A stretch of DNA of 64,000 nucleotides from Terrihabitans soli (GCF_014191545.1 NZ_AP023361.1:524501-588500), one strand, 5' to 3'; shown: positions 10,059-19,322, counted from the first letter of the stretch. Notes: generated by a model from the sequence alone, not told the origin. Program-made: numbers and translations.

Positions 10059-11075
10059 GTGCCCAAACCTGTCCGCCTTGCCGGAGAAGAGACCGACGAG
10101 ATGCCGGCGCTGGATTCGGCCCGCAAGACAGTTCATCTGGAAAGTCAGGGACTTGCCACCCTCGCGCAGGCGCTTGAGGGCGACCTCGGGCGCGCCTTCT
10201 GCAAGGCCGTCGAGGTGATCGCCAAAGCCGTTGAAGGCGGCGCAGGCCGCGTCATCGTCACCGGCATGGGCAAAAGCGGCCATGTGGGCCGCAAGCTCGC
10301 CGCGACCTTTGCCTCCACCGGCACCCCCGCAAGCTTCGTCCATGCGGCGGAGGCCGGCCATGGCGATCTCGGCATGGTCACGGCGAAAGATGTGGTCGTC
10401 GCCCTGTCCTGGTCGGGCGAGACGCCCGAGCTCCGGGAAGTCATTCATCACACCCAGCGTTTCGACGTCCCGGTGATCGCCATCACCTCGGAGGCGGCAA
10501 GCGCGCTCGGCCGCACCTCCGATATCGTGCTGGCTCTGCCCAAAGCGACCGAAGCCTGCCCGCATGGCCTAGCCCCCACGACCTCGACGACCATGCAGCT
10601 CGTGATCGGCGATGCCCTGGCGATCGCCCTTCTGGAAGGGCGCGGCTTTACAGCCTCCGATTTCCGCGTTTTCCACCCGGGCGGCAAGCTCGGCGCGGCG
10701 CTGACCCATGTGCGCGACCTGATGCATGAAGGGGACAAAATCCCGCTCGTGCCGGCGGGCACGCCCATGTCGCAAGCCATTCTGGCGATGAGCGAAAAGA
10801 GCTTCGGCTGCGTCGGCGTCACCGATGCCTCACGCCGCCTCGTCGGCATCGTCACCGACGGCGACCTCCGGCGCCATATGGGCCCCGACCTCCTCGGCAA
10901 GGGGATCGATCAGGTGATGACGAAGAACCCCCGCAGCGTCGCTCCCGACGCCATTGCATCGGCAGCGCTCGAAATCATGAACTCGTCCAAAATCATGGCT
11001 CTGTTCGTGGTGGAGGAGGGGCGGCCGGTGGGCATCCTGCACCTGCACGATGTCCTGCGCGCCGGGGTCGCTTAG
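10059..11075 (+). CDS. kdsD: Arabinose-5-phosphate isomerase (KpsF/GutQ/KdsD family)
   Basis: Converts ribulose-5-phosphate to arabinose-5-phosphate, the first committed precursor of Kdo in lipopolysaccharide. An SIS sugar-isomerase domain (about residues 30-175; VTGMGKSGHVGRKLAATFASTG and ALSWSGETPEL) is followed by two CBS domains (about 205-335; VRDLMHEGDKIPLV and VMTKNPRSVAPDA). I chose the GTG at 10059 because AGGAG sits 7 nt upstream (10047-10051); an ATG at 10101 is the other option. The domain order and about 338 aa length match KdsD/KpsF. It stands alone here, without kdsABC beside it. Confidence 0.92.
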   Translation: MPKPVRLAGEETDEMPALDSARKTVHLESQGLATLAQALEGDLGRAFCKAVEVIAKAVEGGAGRVIVTGMGKSGHVGRKLAATFASTGTPASFVHAAEAGHGDLGMVTAKDVVVALSWSGETPELREVIHHTQRFDVPVIAITSEAASALGRTSDIVLALPKATEACPHGLAPTTSTTMQLVIGDALAIALLEGRGFTASDFRVFHPGGKLGAALTHVRDLMHEGDKIPLVPAGTPMSQAILAMSEKSFGCVGVTDASRRLVGIVTDGDLRRHMGPDLLGKGIDQVMTKNPRSVAPDAIASAALEIMNSSKIMALFVVEEGRPVGILHLHDVLRAGVA

Positions 11076-11148
11076 GCCCGTCCGGGGTCCGGCTAGGGGT
11101 AATTGCGGGTTAAGTCCCGAGAGGGCGCAGACAAAGAACGCTCCGTCC

Positions 11149-11163
11149 TTAACGCGCAATTAG
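11149..11163 (+). promoter_or_regulatory. Imperfect CtrA-like box upstream of the motA/pomA-like gene
   Basis: TTAA-N7-TTAG lies 56 bp upstream of the stator gene. It differs from the alphaproteobacterial CtrA consensus TTAA-N7-TTAA at one base. CtrA controls motility genes in many alphaproteobacteria, but one near-match of this length is weak evidence. Confidence 0.25.
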
Positions 11164-11218
11164 AGAAACCCTGCCTAATGTCCCGCCAGTAGAGGGGCGT
11201 TTTTCCCGGGTTGGGTAC

Positions 11219-11995
11219 ATGGACATAGCATCAATTTTGGGTCTGGCCGGTGCCTTCGGCATCGTCCTGCTGCTCGCCGTCATGGGTGGCGATGCGGGGG
11301 CCCTTATCGACAGCCACGCGGCGATTTGTGTGTTCGGCGGCGCCTTGGCGGCGACGCTGGTGCGCTTTCCGCTGCATGCGATCCTGCACGGCCTTCCGGT
11401 CGGCCTGAAATACACCTTCACCATGCGCAAAGTGACGACCCGCGGCCTGATCGACGAGATCGGCTCGCTGGCCGAACTCGTCCGCAAGCAGGGCCCGCTG
11501 GCGCTCGAAAACGCCAAGACCTCCGATCCCTTCCTCGCCAAAGGCGTCCGCTACATCGCCGACGGCTATGACGCCGATTTCATTCGCGACAGCCTTGAGC
11601 GCGAACGCGATCTTCTGCTTGGCCGCCTGTCGGAAGGCGAAAAGATTTTCCGTTCGATCGCCGACTGCGCCCCGGCCTTCGGCATGGTCGGCACGCTGAT
11701 CGGCATGGTGCAGATGTTCGCCAACATGGCCGACCCGTCGACGCTCGGTCCGTACATGGCCATCGCGCTGTGCGCTACGCTCTACGGCGCGCTGGTTCAG
11801 AACTTCATCTGCATGCCCATCGCCGACAAACTGCATCTGAAATTCGCCGAAGAAGACCTCAACCAGACTCTGATCATCGACGGCATCCTGCAGATCCGCG
11901 ATGCGAAGAGCCCGGCGCTGGTGCGCGAAATGCTTCAGGCCTATCTGCCTGAGAAGCACCGCGACCGCGAGGATGAACTCGACGAGGCGGCCTGA
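11219..11995 (+). CDS. motA: MotA/PomA-type flagellar stator channel subunit
   Basis: A 258-residue inner-membrane protein with four hydrophobic segments (about 5-25, 30-50, 155-180, 190-212). The MotA/TolQ/ExbB core is APAFGMVGTLIGMVQMFANM. Length and sequence layout (short MDIASILGLAGAFGIVLLLAVMG start, IADKLHLKFAEEDLNQTLIIDG loop) are nearer to PomA/MotP than to E. coli MotA. It pairs with the downstream gene through a 1-bp TGATG overlap, so the two are translationally coupled. Together they would form the ion-driven torque unit. Which ion, H+ or Na+, cannot be decided from sequence alone. No other flagellar genes are present here. Confidence 0.88.
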   Translation: MDIASILGLAGAFGIVLLLAVMGGDAGALIDSHAAICVFGGALAATLVRFPLHAILHGLPVGLKYTFTMRKVTTRGLIDEIGSLAELVRKQGPLALENAKTSDPFLAKGVRYIADGYDADFIRDSLERERDLLLGRLSEGEKIFRSIADCAPAFGMVGTLIGMVQMFANMADPSTLGPYMAIALCATLYGALVQNFICMPIADKLHLKFAEEDLNQTLIIDGILQIRDAKSPALVREMLQAYLPEKHRDREDELDEAA

Positions 11996-12825
11996 TGGGC
12001 AAGAAGCGCAAAGCCGAAGCCCATGGCGGCGGCCATGGCTGGTACGTTACCTTCGCCGATTTGATGGGCCTGCTCATGGCGTTCTTCGTCATGATCGCCG
12101 CCTTCTCCACGATGAATCAGGAGAAGATGAAACAGGCGCTCGGCTCGATCCGCGAAGCCTTCGGCGTACAGACCGACAAGGTCGTCAACGGCGGCGTGAT
12201 GGAAATCAACGGCCTGCCGGTGCGCAGCTTCCCCAAGCATGTCGCAATGACCAATCCGGTCGACTCGACACAGCAGCCCGGCCCGATCATCAAGGAATTC
12301 GACCGCGGCCGGCTCAAGGCGGGCAGCGACCAGCAGTTCTCGACGGCCGCGACGACCTTGCGCCAGGCGCTGCAGGACATGCCTGAAATCGCTGAGATTT
12401 CGCAGAATATTCTGATCGAGCAGACCAATGAGGGCCTTGAGATCCAGCTGATGGATCAGGACGGGCGCTCGATGTTCCCGGAAGGCTCGAAAGAGCCCTA
12501 TGACCGCGTGCGCGCGGCGCTTGTGCGCCTGACGCCGGTTCTGCGCGCGCTGCCGCAGCGCATCTCGATCACCGGCCACACGGCGGAAAGCCAGGCAGTG
12601 CCGGGCCCCGGTTACGGTCCGTGGGAAATCTCGGCCGACCGCGCCAATTCCGTGCGCCGCATCCTGGCCGAAAACGGCCTGCAGATGGATCGTTTCTCGG
12701 CGATCACCGGCAAGGCGGACACGCAGCCGCTCTATCCGGACAATCCGTTCCTTCCGGCCAATCGCCGCGTGACCATCACGCTGATGTCGGAAGCGCCGCC
12801 GGTTCCTTCGGAACTCGCGCCTTAA
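11995..12825 (+). CDS. motB: MotB/PomB-type flagellar stator peptidoglycan-binding subunit
   Basis: A 276-residue partner of the preceding channel protein. A basic cytoplasmic tail is followed by one membrane helix, about 17-38, with the ion-binding aspartate D22 in TFADLMGLLMAFFVMIAAFS. A periplasmic linker/plug region comes next. The C-terminal OmpA-like domain (about 150-270) has ISITGHTAES and ISADRANSVRRILAENG, which anchors the stator to peptidoglycan. It overlaps the motA stop by 1 bp. The stop lies 4 bp inside the 3' end of the convergent nfeD-like gene. Confidence 0.9.
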   Translation: MGKKRKAEAHGGGHGWYVTFADLMGLLMAFFVMIAAFSTMNQEKMKQALGSIREAFGVQTDKVVNGGVMEINGLPVRSFPKHVAMTNPVDSTQQPGPIIKEFDRGRLKAGSDQQFSTAATTLRQALQDMPEIAEISQNILIEQTNEGLEIQLMDQDGRSMFPEGSKEPYDRVRAALVRLTPVLRALPQRISITGHTAESQAVPGPGYGPWEISADRANSVRRILAENGLQMDRFSAITGKADTQPLYPDNPFLPANRRVTITLMSEAPPVPSELAP

Positions 12826-13268
12826 GCCGGCACCACTTTCAGCAGCGCGCCGTCGGTTGACGCCACGCGCACTTTGCTGCCCGCCGGAAGATCATCGCCG
12901 GAAATCCGCCAGATCGAGTCATCGATGTGCACGCGGCCCAAGCCGCCGACAATCGGCTCTTCCAGCGTAAAGACGCGGCCGATATGCAGATCGGCTCTCC
13001 GGTGCAGAACGGGCTCCGAGCCGTCCTTTTTGGCGCGGCTCGGATAGACCCACCAGCCGATCACGGCAAGCACCGACAGGATCGCAAAAGCGATCAATTG
13101 CACCTGCCAGCCAATGCCGATGATGAGTGTCACCGCGCCGGTCAGAAGCGCGGCGATGCCGAGCCACAGCATGAACGTGCCGGGCACCAGAAGCTCGATG
13201 CCGAGCAGGATCAGGCCGAGGACGAACCAGTTCCAGACACCGAGCGTCTTGATGAGATCGAGGATCAT
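12822..13268 (-). CDS. NfeD family membrane protein
   Basis: A short NfeD-type protein of 148 residues. Two to three membrane helices lie in the first about 80 residues ([51 protein letters not shown]). A soluble OB-fold domain sits at the C-terminus ([25 protein letters not shown]). It overlaps the upstream stomatin-like gene by 4 bp on the same strand. NfeD proteins are encoded with SPFH proteins across bacteria and act with them in membrane microdomain or protease complexes; the exact role is not known. Confidence 0.92.
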   Translation of the reverse strand: MILDLIKTLGVWNWFVLGLILLGIELLVPGTFMLWLGIAALLTGAVTLIIGIGWQVQLIAFAILSVLAVIGWWVYPSRAKKDGSEPVLHRRADLHIGRVFTLEEPIVGGLGRVHIDDSIWRISGDDLPAGSKVRVASTDGALLKVVPA

Positions 13269-14215
13269 GTAGACGGTCCGGACACCGGGGGCACCGAATT
13301 GCGCGGACGCGATGGCGGCGCCTGGTCAGGACGATTGCTCTCGATTGCAGATTTGGCGATCTCGGCGATGCCGGCGAGCGAGCCGATGATGGCCGTCGCT
13401 TCGATCGGCAGGATCAGCGTCTTCTGATTGGGCGAGGTCGCAAGCTTTCCGAGCGCATCGACATATTTGTCGGCGATGAAATAGTTCAGCGCGGCAAGAT
13501 CGCCGCGCGCCACGGCCTCGGACACGACGGCCGTTGCTTTGGCCTCGGCTTCGGCCGAGCGCTCGCGGCCTTCGGCATCGCGGAAGGCGGCTTCCTTGCG
13601 GCCTTCGGCCTCAAGGATCTGCGACTGCTTCTTGCCTTCGGCTTCCAAAATCACCGCGCGTTTTTCGCGTTCGGCCTTCATCTGGCGGCCCATGGCAAGG
13701 ACGAGATCCTGCGGCGGGCGGATATCCTTGATCTCGATGCGGGTGACTTTCACGCCCCAGGGGGCGGCCGCGGCATCGACGACCTTCAGCAGCCGGTCAT
13801 TGATCTCGTCGCGCTGGGAGAGGACATGGTCGAGGTCCATCGACCCCATGACCGAGCGGATATTGGTCATGGTGAGATTGAGGATCGCGGATTCGAGATT
13901 GGTTACTTCGTAGCTCGCCCGGGCGGCGTCCACGACCTGGTAAAAGTTAACGCCGTCGACCTGGACGGTGGCGTTGTCGCGCGTGATGACTTCCTGGCTC
14001 GGAATATCGAGCACCTGTTCCATCATGTTCACCCGCCGGCCGATCTTGTCGATGAAGGGGATGATGATGGTCAGGCCTGGAGTCAGGGTTTTCAGGTATT
14101 TCTGGAAGCGCTCGACGGTGTAATTGTAGCCCTGAGGGACGGTCTTGACCCCCGCAAAGACGGTGAGGATCGCAAGACCCAAAAAGACCAGGGCAAAAAG
14201 ATCAAATCCGAACAT
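13265..14215 (-). CDS. SPFH/Band 7 stomatin-like protein (QmcA type)
   Basis: A 316-residue membrane-anchored scaffold. The N-terminal helix is about residues 5-24 ([17 protein letters not shown]). The SPFH domain follows, with [19 protein letters not shown] and [17 protein letters not shown] long charged coiled coil comes next ([19 protein letters not shown]...). A short proline-rich tail ends the protein. Such proteins oligomerise in rings in the inner membrane. The 4-bp overlap with the nfeD-like gene downstream matches the usual two-gene operon. Confidence 0.93.
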   Translation of the reverse strand: MFGFDLFALVFLGLAILTVFAGVKTVPQGYNYTVERFQKYLKTLTPGLTIIIPFIDKIGRRVNMMEQVLDIPSQEVITRDNATVQVDGVNFYQVVDAARASYEVTNLESAILNLTMTNIRSVMGSMDLDHVLSQRDEINDRLLKVVDAAAAPWGVKVTRIEIKDIRPPQDLVLAMGRQMKAEREKRAVILEAEGKKQSQILEAEGRKEAAFRDAEGRERSAEAEAKATAVVSEAVARGDLAALNYFIADKYVDALGKLATSPNQKTLILPIEATAIIGSLAGIAEIAKSAIESNRPDQAPPSRPRNSVPPVSGPST

Positions 14216-14413
14216 GAACAGCCCTCCCGGGGGCGCAGACTTTGGGGTTGTTCGTCCAAAGTCTCAAGAGGGTCCGGGGGCTAGGGCTGACGGGTTGCTT
14301 TTCATGGCTCTTTGGCCTAGAAGGCCCGCCACAGCCGATGTTCGCTATATGTGAGCAACCGCTTCTTGCGGCGGCAAACCATTTGCTAGCACTTCGATTT
14401 AGGCAGACGACCG

Positions 14414-14539
14414 ATGAAAATCCGCAATTCCTTGAAGTCGCTGCGCGGCCGCCATCGGGATAACCGCATCGTGCGTCGCAAAGGCCGCGTCTACATCATC
14501 AACAAGACGCAGAAGCGCTTCAAAGCCCGTCAGGGCTGA
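14414..14539 (+). CDS. rpmJ: 50S ribosomal protein L36
   Basis: A 41-residue basic ribosomal protein. It starts [17 protein letters not shown] and ends QKRFKARQG. The cysteines of zinc-binding L36 are absent, so this is the zinc-free (C-minus) form that alphaproteobacteria use. It sits alone, away from the ribosomal operons, as in other Hyphomicrobiales. A zinc-free paralogue often supports growth under zinc limitation, but no second copy is visible here. Confidence 0.92.
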   Translation: MKIRNSLKSLRGRHRDNRIVRRKGRVYIINKTQKRFKARQG

Positions 14540-14590
14540 TATCCCCATTTCGACTTTGACGATCTTGCGGATGCACCCTAGCTTGGGTGC

Positions 14591-15229
14591 ATGACCGCGC
14601 GGTTTTCACTTGCCTGCCTTTTACTTGCGCTCGCGACCGCGCCGTCCTTCGCTCAGACCTCTGGCGCTCAGTCGGCCGCCCAGCCCGATCCTCTGCTCGA
14701 CGCCGATCTCGGTATGCCGGAGCAGAACGAACCGATCGGCAATGACCGCGAAGCGCGGCTCGATCGCCTGTTCGACCGGCTGGCCGCCGCCAAGACCGTC
14801 GAAGACGCCAAGCGCTATGAGCGCACGATCGACGAATTGTGGGGCCATTCCGGCAGCGACACTGCCGATCTTCTGACGCTGCGCGCCGAAGAGCTCGTGG
14901 CCGGCGAGGATCAGGCCGGCGCGCTGAAGCTTCTCGAAGCCGCGCTGCAGGCCAAGCCCGATTATGCGGAAGGCTGGAACAAGCGCGCGACGCTTTATTT
15001 CCTGCGCGGCGACTATGTCAGCGCCATGAGCGCCATCCGCGAGACGCTGCGCTACGAGCCGCGTCATTACGGAGCCTGGGCCGGCCTCGGCCGTATTCTT
15101 CAGCAGACGGGCGATGACCGGAAAGCGCTCGAAGCCTATCGCCGGGCGCTGGCGATCCATCCGCATCTCGACGGACTGAAGGACGAGGTCGATGCTCTCG
15201 TCGGCAAAGTGCGCGGCGAAGCGCTCTAG
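14591..15229 (+). CDS. Exported TPR-repeat protein
   Basis: A 212-residue protein with a signal peptide (about 1-22, MTARFSLACLLLALATAPSFA). A short acidic segment is followed by at least three tetratricopeptide repeats (about 95-205), for example KPDYAEGWNKRATLYFLRGD and EPRHYGAWAGLGRILQQTGD. TPRs bind proteins, so a periplasmic adaptor role is likely, but no specific partner is suggested by the neighbours (rpmJ and a DUF1036 gene). Start: an ATG directly before the signal peptide. Confidence 0.85.
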   Translation: MTARFSLACLLLALATAPSFAQTSGAQSAAQPDPLLDADLGMPEQNEPIGNDREARLDRLFDRLAAAKTVEDAKRYERTIDELWGHSGSDTADLLTLRAEELVAGEDQAGALKLLEAALQAKPDYAEGWNKRATLYFLRGDYVSAMSAIRETLRYEPRHYGAWAGLGRILQQTGDDRKALEAYRRALAIHPHLDGLKDEVDALVGKVRGEAL

Positions 15230-15234
15230 AAAAT

Positions 15235-15747
15235 TTAAGGAGCGGTGGTGCTGGAGCGGCCGGCGGAGGCGTCGGCGCCCTGATCGTTGCCGCCCATGCC
15301 GCCTTCGGTGAGCTGGACGGTCCAGCTGCGCTGTTCGCCCGTATCGATCTCGAAAAAGCCGGTGCGATTGTAGTTGCGGGCGAGGCAGTTATCGATGCCT
15401 TTGATCGTGAACTCTTTTTCCTTGGTGCACATGAAGGCGGAGCCGCCCCATTCGCCGCCATGGTCGTAGTCGAGCGCGTAGACGTAATAATAGCGCGCGA
15501 CGAGGGGGCCTTTTAGCAGGGTCTCGCAGCTTGCGGCCGCCACATTCCACCAGCCCTCGGTGACCCAGCTTTCGCCGTCCTTGTAACCGACAGCGACGCC
15601 GACGCGGCTTTTGGTGGAATTGCACAAGCGGAAATCGACCGCGAGAGCCGCAGTCGATGAGAACGCACAGATTACCAATGCACACAGCGCCGGAAGGTAG
15701 GAACTCAGCCCCGACGCCCGGCATCGAAGAGCAAAGATCGACGTCAT
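15235..15747 (-). CDS. DUF1036 family exported protein
   Basis: About 170 residues with a signal segment (SYLPALCALVICAFSSTAALA) followed by the DUF1036 domain. This begins VDFRLCNSTKSRVGVAVGYKDG and contains the paired cysteines typical of the family (SCETLL, FMCTKE, NCLARNYNRTGFFEID). The ATG at 15747 is preferred because it puts the signal peptide near the N-terminus; upstream in-frame starts at 15780 and 15846 are possible. Function is unknown; the family is restricted mainly to alphaproteobacteria and is predicted periplasmic. It converges on the TPR gene with a 5-bp gap. Confidence 0.85.
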   Translation of the reverse strand: MTSIFALRCRASGLSSYLPALCALVICAFSSTAALAVDFRLCNSTKSRVGVAVGYKDGESWVTEGWWNVAAASCETLLKGPLVARYYYVYALDYDHGGEWGGSAFMCTKEKEFTIKGIDNCLARNYNRTGFFEIDTGEQRSWTVQLTEGGMGGNDQGADASAGRSSTTAP

Positions 15748-15934
15748 CCGTGATCGGCTCGTGTCAGCCCAAGACTGCATTCTGTATCCCGTCTTTTCCG
15801 CGCCGGTGTCAATGTGAACGTCCCCGAAACGGGCGCGGAAAACCACTCAAGCGCGAGGAAAAAGGCGTTATCGGGGCGCAGGAAACGGGTCCTGAGCATG
15901 ACCGGGGCCGCGGCTTTCTTTATGCTTTCGGGCC

Positions 15935-16765
15935 ATGCTTAACCGACCCCCGGTCCAGGACATATTTCGCGCGCCGTTCGAAGTTCTGCCCGGAACCCGA
16001 GACCGCAGACTGCTAATCCTGTGCGACCACGCGTCCAACGCGCTGCCCAAGGACTACGCTCTCCTGGGGTTGCCGGAGGCCGAATTCGAGCGCCACATCG
16101 CCTATGACATCGGGGCCGCCGGTGTCGTGCGGCGCTTGGCCGAAATTTTGGGGGCAAATGCCGTCCTCAGCGGATTCTCGCGCCTTCTGATCGATCCGAA
16201 TCGCGGGCCCGACGATCCGACCCTTGTGATGCGCCTCTCGGACGGCTCGGTCATTCCCGGTAATGCGCGGATCGGTCCGGAGGAGGTCACAAAGCGCATG
16301 CAGGCCTATTACGAGCCCTATCATGCGGCCATCACCGGCCTGATCGACGAGGCGCTGGATCTCGGCGATGTGCCGGTTCTCGTCTCGATCCATTCCTTTA
16401 CGCCGAGCTGGAAGGGCGTGCCGCGTCGCTGGCAGGCGGGGCTTTTGTGGGACAAGGACCCCCGTCTTGCCGGGCCGCTGATCGAGGAGCTGAAGGCCGA
16501 AGGCCTCGTGACCGGTGACAACGAGCCCTATGACGGGGCGCTGGAAAACGACACCATGTACCGGCACGGCACGCTGCGCGGCCTGCCGCATGCCTTGATC
16601 GAGGTGCGTCAGGACCTCATCTCAGAGCCGGATGGTCAGGCGGAATGGGCGGAGCGTCTGGCGCGCATGCTGACCTCCATCCTGAAGGATCCGGCGTTGT
16701 CGCGGATCGAGCATTTCGGATCGCGGGTCGGGCACGGACATACGGCGCCTCCCAATGATGTTTAG
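15935..16765 (+). CDS. N-formylglutamate amidohydrolase family protein
   Basis: A 276-residue metalloamidohydrolase-like protein. Metal-site segments visible are LLILCDHASNALP near the N-terminus, a middle LIDPNRGPDD block, VLVSIHSFTP, and the C-terminal HALIEVRQDLI. Together these are the usual His/Glu ligands of the family. The classical enzyme releases glutamate from N-formylglutamate at the end of histidine breakdown, but no hut genes are present and many alpha homologues act on other substrates, so the exact reaction is open. It is followed after 17 bp by the DUF1244 gene on the same strand, with which it is often paired. Confidence 0.87.
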   Translation: MLNRPPVQDIFRAPFEVLPGTRDRRLLILCDHASNALPKDYALLGLPEAEFERHIAYDIGAAGVVRRLAEILGANAVLSGFSRLLIDPNRGPDDPTLVMRLSDGSVIPGNARIGPEEVTKRMQAYYEPYHAAITGLIDEALDLGDVPVLVSIHSFTPSWKGVPRRWQAGLLWDKDPRLAGPLIEELKAEGLVTGDNEPYDGALENDTMYRHGTLRGLPHALIEVRQDLISEPDGQAEWAERLARMLTSILKDPALSRIEHFGSRVGHGHTAPPNDV

Positions 16766-16782
16766 TTTTAGGAGAGGACGAG

Positions 16783-17079
16783 ATGATCGACGACAAGACC
16801 AAGACCGAGCTTGAGGCCGCCGCCTTCCGGCGCCTGGTCGAGCATCTGCGCAATCGTACGGACGTCCAGAACATCGATATGATGAACCTCGCCGGCTTTT
16901 GCCGGAACTGTCTGTCGAACTGGATGAAGGATGCCGCCGATGAGCGCGGCGTGCCGATGACCAAGGATGAAAGCCGCGAACTCGTCTACGGCATGACCTA
17001 TGACGAGTGGAAAGCGAAGCACCAGAAAGAGGCTTCGCCGGACCAGCAAAAAGCGTTCACAAACCAGCAAAAACACTAG
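16783..17079 (+). CDS. DUF1244 family protein
   Basis: A 98-residue soluble protein of the DUF1244 family, helical throughout. The conserved core AAAFRRLVEHLRNRTDVQN...LAGFCRNCLSNWMKDAA contains the two invariant cysteines CRNC; the segment YGMTYDEWKAKHQKEAS follows. A good GGAGAGGACGAG ribosome site lies just before the ATG. Function unknown. Its position 17 bp after the N-formylglutamate amidohydrolase gene suggests one operon. Confidence 0.93.
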   Translation: MIDDKTKTELEAAAFRRLVEHLRNRTDVQNIDMMNLAGFCRNCLSNWMKDAADERGVPMTKDESRELVYGMTYDEWKAKHQKEASPDQQKAFTNQQKH

Positions 17080-17190
17080 AAACGCCCGCTTTCCACAGTG
17101 GCCTTTTTGCCTTTTTTGATTGCTTGATTTCGACCTCTGCGCGGGCCCACAAAGTGGCTCATCCGATTTTCGCGCAAGGTTTTTAGTCTC

Positions 17191-17436
17191 ATGGACGCAT
17201 CGGTCGTTGCCAAGGAACAGCTGCTTTCCATCATCGAACGCGTCGAGCGTCTCGAAGAAGAGAAGAAGGGCATCTCCGACGACATCAAGGAGGTCTATGC
17301 CGAGGCCAAGGCCAACGGCTACGACACCAAGGTGCTCAGGAAAGTGGTCTCCATCCGCAAGCAGGACGCGGCGGAACGCGAGGAGCAGGACGCGATCCTC
17401 GACCTCTATCTGACCGCGCTCGGCATGGTGAAATAG
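17191..17436 (+). CDS. gapR: Nucleoid-associated protein GapR (DUF2312)
   Basis: GapR binds overtwisted AT-rich DNA ahead of forks and RNA polymerase and helps gyrase and topoisomerase IV in alphaproteobacteria. The 81-residue protein has the full family core: [18 protein letters not shown], then [21 protein letters not shown], then [22 protein letters not shown]. This is the long helix plus basic clamp that forms the DNA-encircling tetramer. It is monocistronic, with its own terminator at 17472-17509. Identity is by direct resemblance to Caulobacter GapR. Confidence 0.95.
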   Translation: MDASVVAKEQLLSIIERVERLEEEKKGISDDIKEVYAEAKANGYDTKVLRKVVSIRKQDAAEREEQDAILDLYLTALGMVK

Positions 17437-17471
17437 TCTCCGCCGTCACGCACACACATGACGGTTTGAGA

Positions 17472-17509
17472 CCCTCTCCCGCGACCCGCGGGGGAGGGTT
17501 TTCTTTTTT
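17472..17509 (+). terminator. Rho-independent terminator of gapR
   Basis: A CCCTCTCCCGCG arm and its CGCGGGGGAGGG partner form a strong GC hairpin followed by TTTTCTTTTTT, 35 bp after the gapR stop. Confidence 0.85.
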
Positions 17510-17512
17510 CGG

Positions 17513-17624
17513 GCCTCATCCTGAGGAGGCACGTCAGCGCCGTCTCGAAGGATGGGCGGCGAGTGTGGAGTTCGTTGCCCATCCTTCGAGACGCGATGCT
17601 TCGCATCGCTCCTCAGGATGAGGC
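17513..17624. repeat. Dispersed inverted repeat, REP-like palindrome
   Basis: Two arms, 17513-17556 and 17577-17624, are near-perfect reverse complements: GCCTCATCCTGAGGAG against CTCCTCAGGATGAGGC, and TCGAAGGATGGGC against GCCCATCCTTCGA. They would fold as a long stem with inner bulges. Intergenic palindromes with this CTCATCCTGAGGAG core recur in Bradyrhizobium-like genomes. Only one copy is in this window, so dispersal is known from relatives, not shown here. Confidence 0.8.
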
Positions 17625-17648
17625 CGTAGTTTAGGAAACGATTGAGAT

Positions 17649-19322
17649 TTAGCGGTTGGTGAGGAGCGCGGTGCGCTGCGGGCCGAAATTCACGGTGCGC
17701 AGAACGGCGACCGAGGAGCCCATGAAAGCGTCGCTGCGCATGCCCGAATTCGGGTTGCCGCCGAACTGCAGCGACAGCACGCCGCCGGTCGGCGCGGAAA
17801 TCAGATCATCGCGCGCAAAGTTCGGATGATTGAGATCGAGATCGGGGTTACGCGCGGTGCGCACCGGCGACAGCGACGGCTTCGGAGCTTCACCCGCGGT
17901 GAGGGCCACCGGCTGCGTACCGAGCGTCGCAAGCTGCATGCGCGAGGCCTGCTGCTTGGCGGGCCGCTGGGCGGCCTGCGGAACGGAGGCCGTCTGCGAG
18001 AACGCATCATGCGCCGCAAGGATATGGCCGATGGCATCGCCCTCGGCCGGCTGCTGGGGCGCGGCCGACGGCGCCGCGCTCTGGCCGAGCTGGCCGAGAA
18101 GGCGAAGGGCGGCGGTGCGCTCTTCGGCAAGGCTTGCGCCCGGCGCCAGCGAGGCGGTGATCGGCTGGTTCGGTTGCACGATACGGCTGTCGACGGAAGC
18201 GAGCGCGTAAGGCGTCGTCTGCGGACGGGGGGCCGGCATGGGCGCGCCGTTCGCGGAGGCGGAATTCGTCGTCTGCGGATAAGCGGGCGAGGAAGCGGGG
18301 CCCGAGCGCCAGATCATTTCGGGACCGGCCGGGAATGGCTGTTCGGGCGCATAGGCGGCAACGACCGTCGAGCCGCCCATTTCGGACGGACGCGGCGCCG
18401 GCATCGGCACGGCTTCGGCGATCGCCTGGTAGGCGGCCGGTGTTTCTTCCGGCGCGGATGCGGGCATGACTTCGTCCGGACCCGGTACGCCCGGTGCATC
18501 GTCCTCGTCGTCACCCGCAAGGAATTTGGTGAGGAAACCGCGGCCGCCGGACGTCGTGCCGGCCTTGCCCTGATTGCGCTGCGCTTCGGCGATCTGCGTA
18601 TCGGTCATGCCGCGCGCCGTGCCGCCGTTCTTGGCGACATCGGCAAGTGCGAGCTTGTAGTTCTTCAGCGGAATGCCGTCGGTCGGCAGATGCACGGTGC
18701 GGCCGTCGGGGAAGAGGCGCACGAGCTGATCGCGCGTCATGCGCGGCCAGTGGCGGACGCTGCCGACGTCGAGATGTACGAAGGGTTTTGCCGAAGTCGG
18801 ATAGAAGCCGACGCCGCCGCGCTGCAGGCGCAGGCCAGCTTCGCGGATTTTCGCCATGCTGACATCGGGCACATGGATGTCCATGGCGCGGCCGAGCATG
18901 TGCTGGCTGTGCTTGGCGACGCCCTTCGAGCGCGAGCGCAGCTTTTCGTTGGTTTCCGGCGAGCGGTAGGCCGAGATGATCTGGATCGGCGCGTCCGAGC
19001 CGGCATCCTTCTGCACTTCCCAGACAACGTCGAAGAGCCGAGGCTCCATCGTCGTTTCCTTCTGGTTCCGCCAGTCGCGGAGGAAGTGGTTGAGCTTTTT
19101 CAGACCGTCTTTGTCGTAGCGGCCTTCGCGCTTGAAGGTGACGGTGATCCGCTCCTGCGAATGCGTGTGGTAGAAGCTGAGCGTGCGCGTATCGCCGTTG
19201 GCGATGGCCGTCTGCGTGGTTTCGGCGCCGGCAATGACGAACGCACCCACGAGCGCAGCCGACGCGCAAAGGCGCGTGAGCCGGCGGGGCGAACCAGACG
19301 TCGCGGCAAAAACCCGTTTCAC
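17649..19322 (-). CDS. DUF882 (YcbK-like, M15) murein peptidase-like protein with long disordered tail
   Basis: A 557-residue exported protein. After a signal segment (LCASAALVGAFVIAGAETTQ) comes an about 160-residue DUF882/M15 domain. Its zinc-ligand signature is HSQHMLGRAMDIHVPDVS and, later, KPFVHLDVGSVRHW. Such domains are related to D-alanyl-D-alanine carboxypeptidases and to E. coli MepK (YcbK), which cuts 3-3 crosslinks; an L,D-transpeptidase gene follows upstream on the same strand. About 340 C-terminal residues are Pro/Ala/Gln-rich, low complexity and probably disordered. Substrate specificity is inference. Confidence 0.88.
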   Translation of the reverse strand: MKRVFAATSGSPRRLTRLCASAALVGAFVIAGAETTQTAIANGDTRTLSFYHTHSQERITVTFKREGRYDKDGLKKLNHFLRDWRNQKETTMEPRLFDVVWEVQKDAGSDAPIQIISAYRSPETNEKLRSRSKGVAKHSQHMLGRAMDIHVPDVSMAKIREAGLRLQRGGVGFYPTSAKPFVHLDVGSVRHWPRMTRDQLVRLFPDGRTVHLPTDGIPLKNYKLALADVAKNGGTARGMTDTQIAEAQRNQGKAGTTSGGRGFLTKFLAGDDEDDAPGVPGPDEVMPASAPEETPAAYQAIAEAVPMPAPRPSEMGGSTVVAAYAPEQPFPAGPEMIWRSGPASSPAYPQTTNSASANGAPMPAPRPQTTPYALASVDSRIVQPNQPITASLAPGASLAEERTAALRLLGQLGQSAAPSAAPQQPAEGDAIGHILAAHDAFSQTASVPQAAQRPAKQQASRMQLATLGTQPVALTAGEAPKPSLSPVRTARNPDLDLNHPNFARDDLISAPTGGVLSLQFGGNPNSGMRSDAFMGSSVAVLRTVNFGPQRTALLTNR

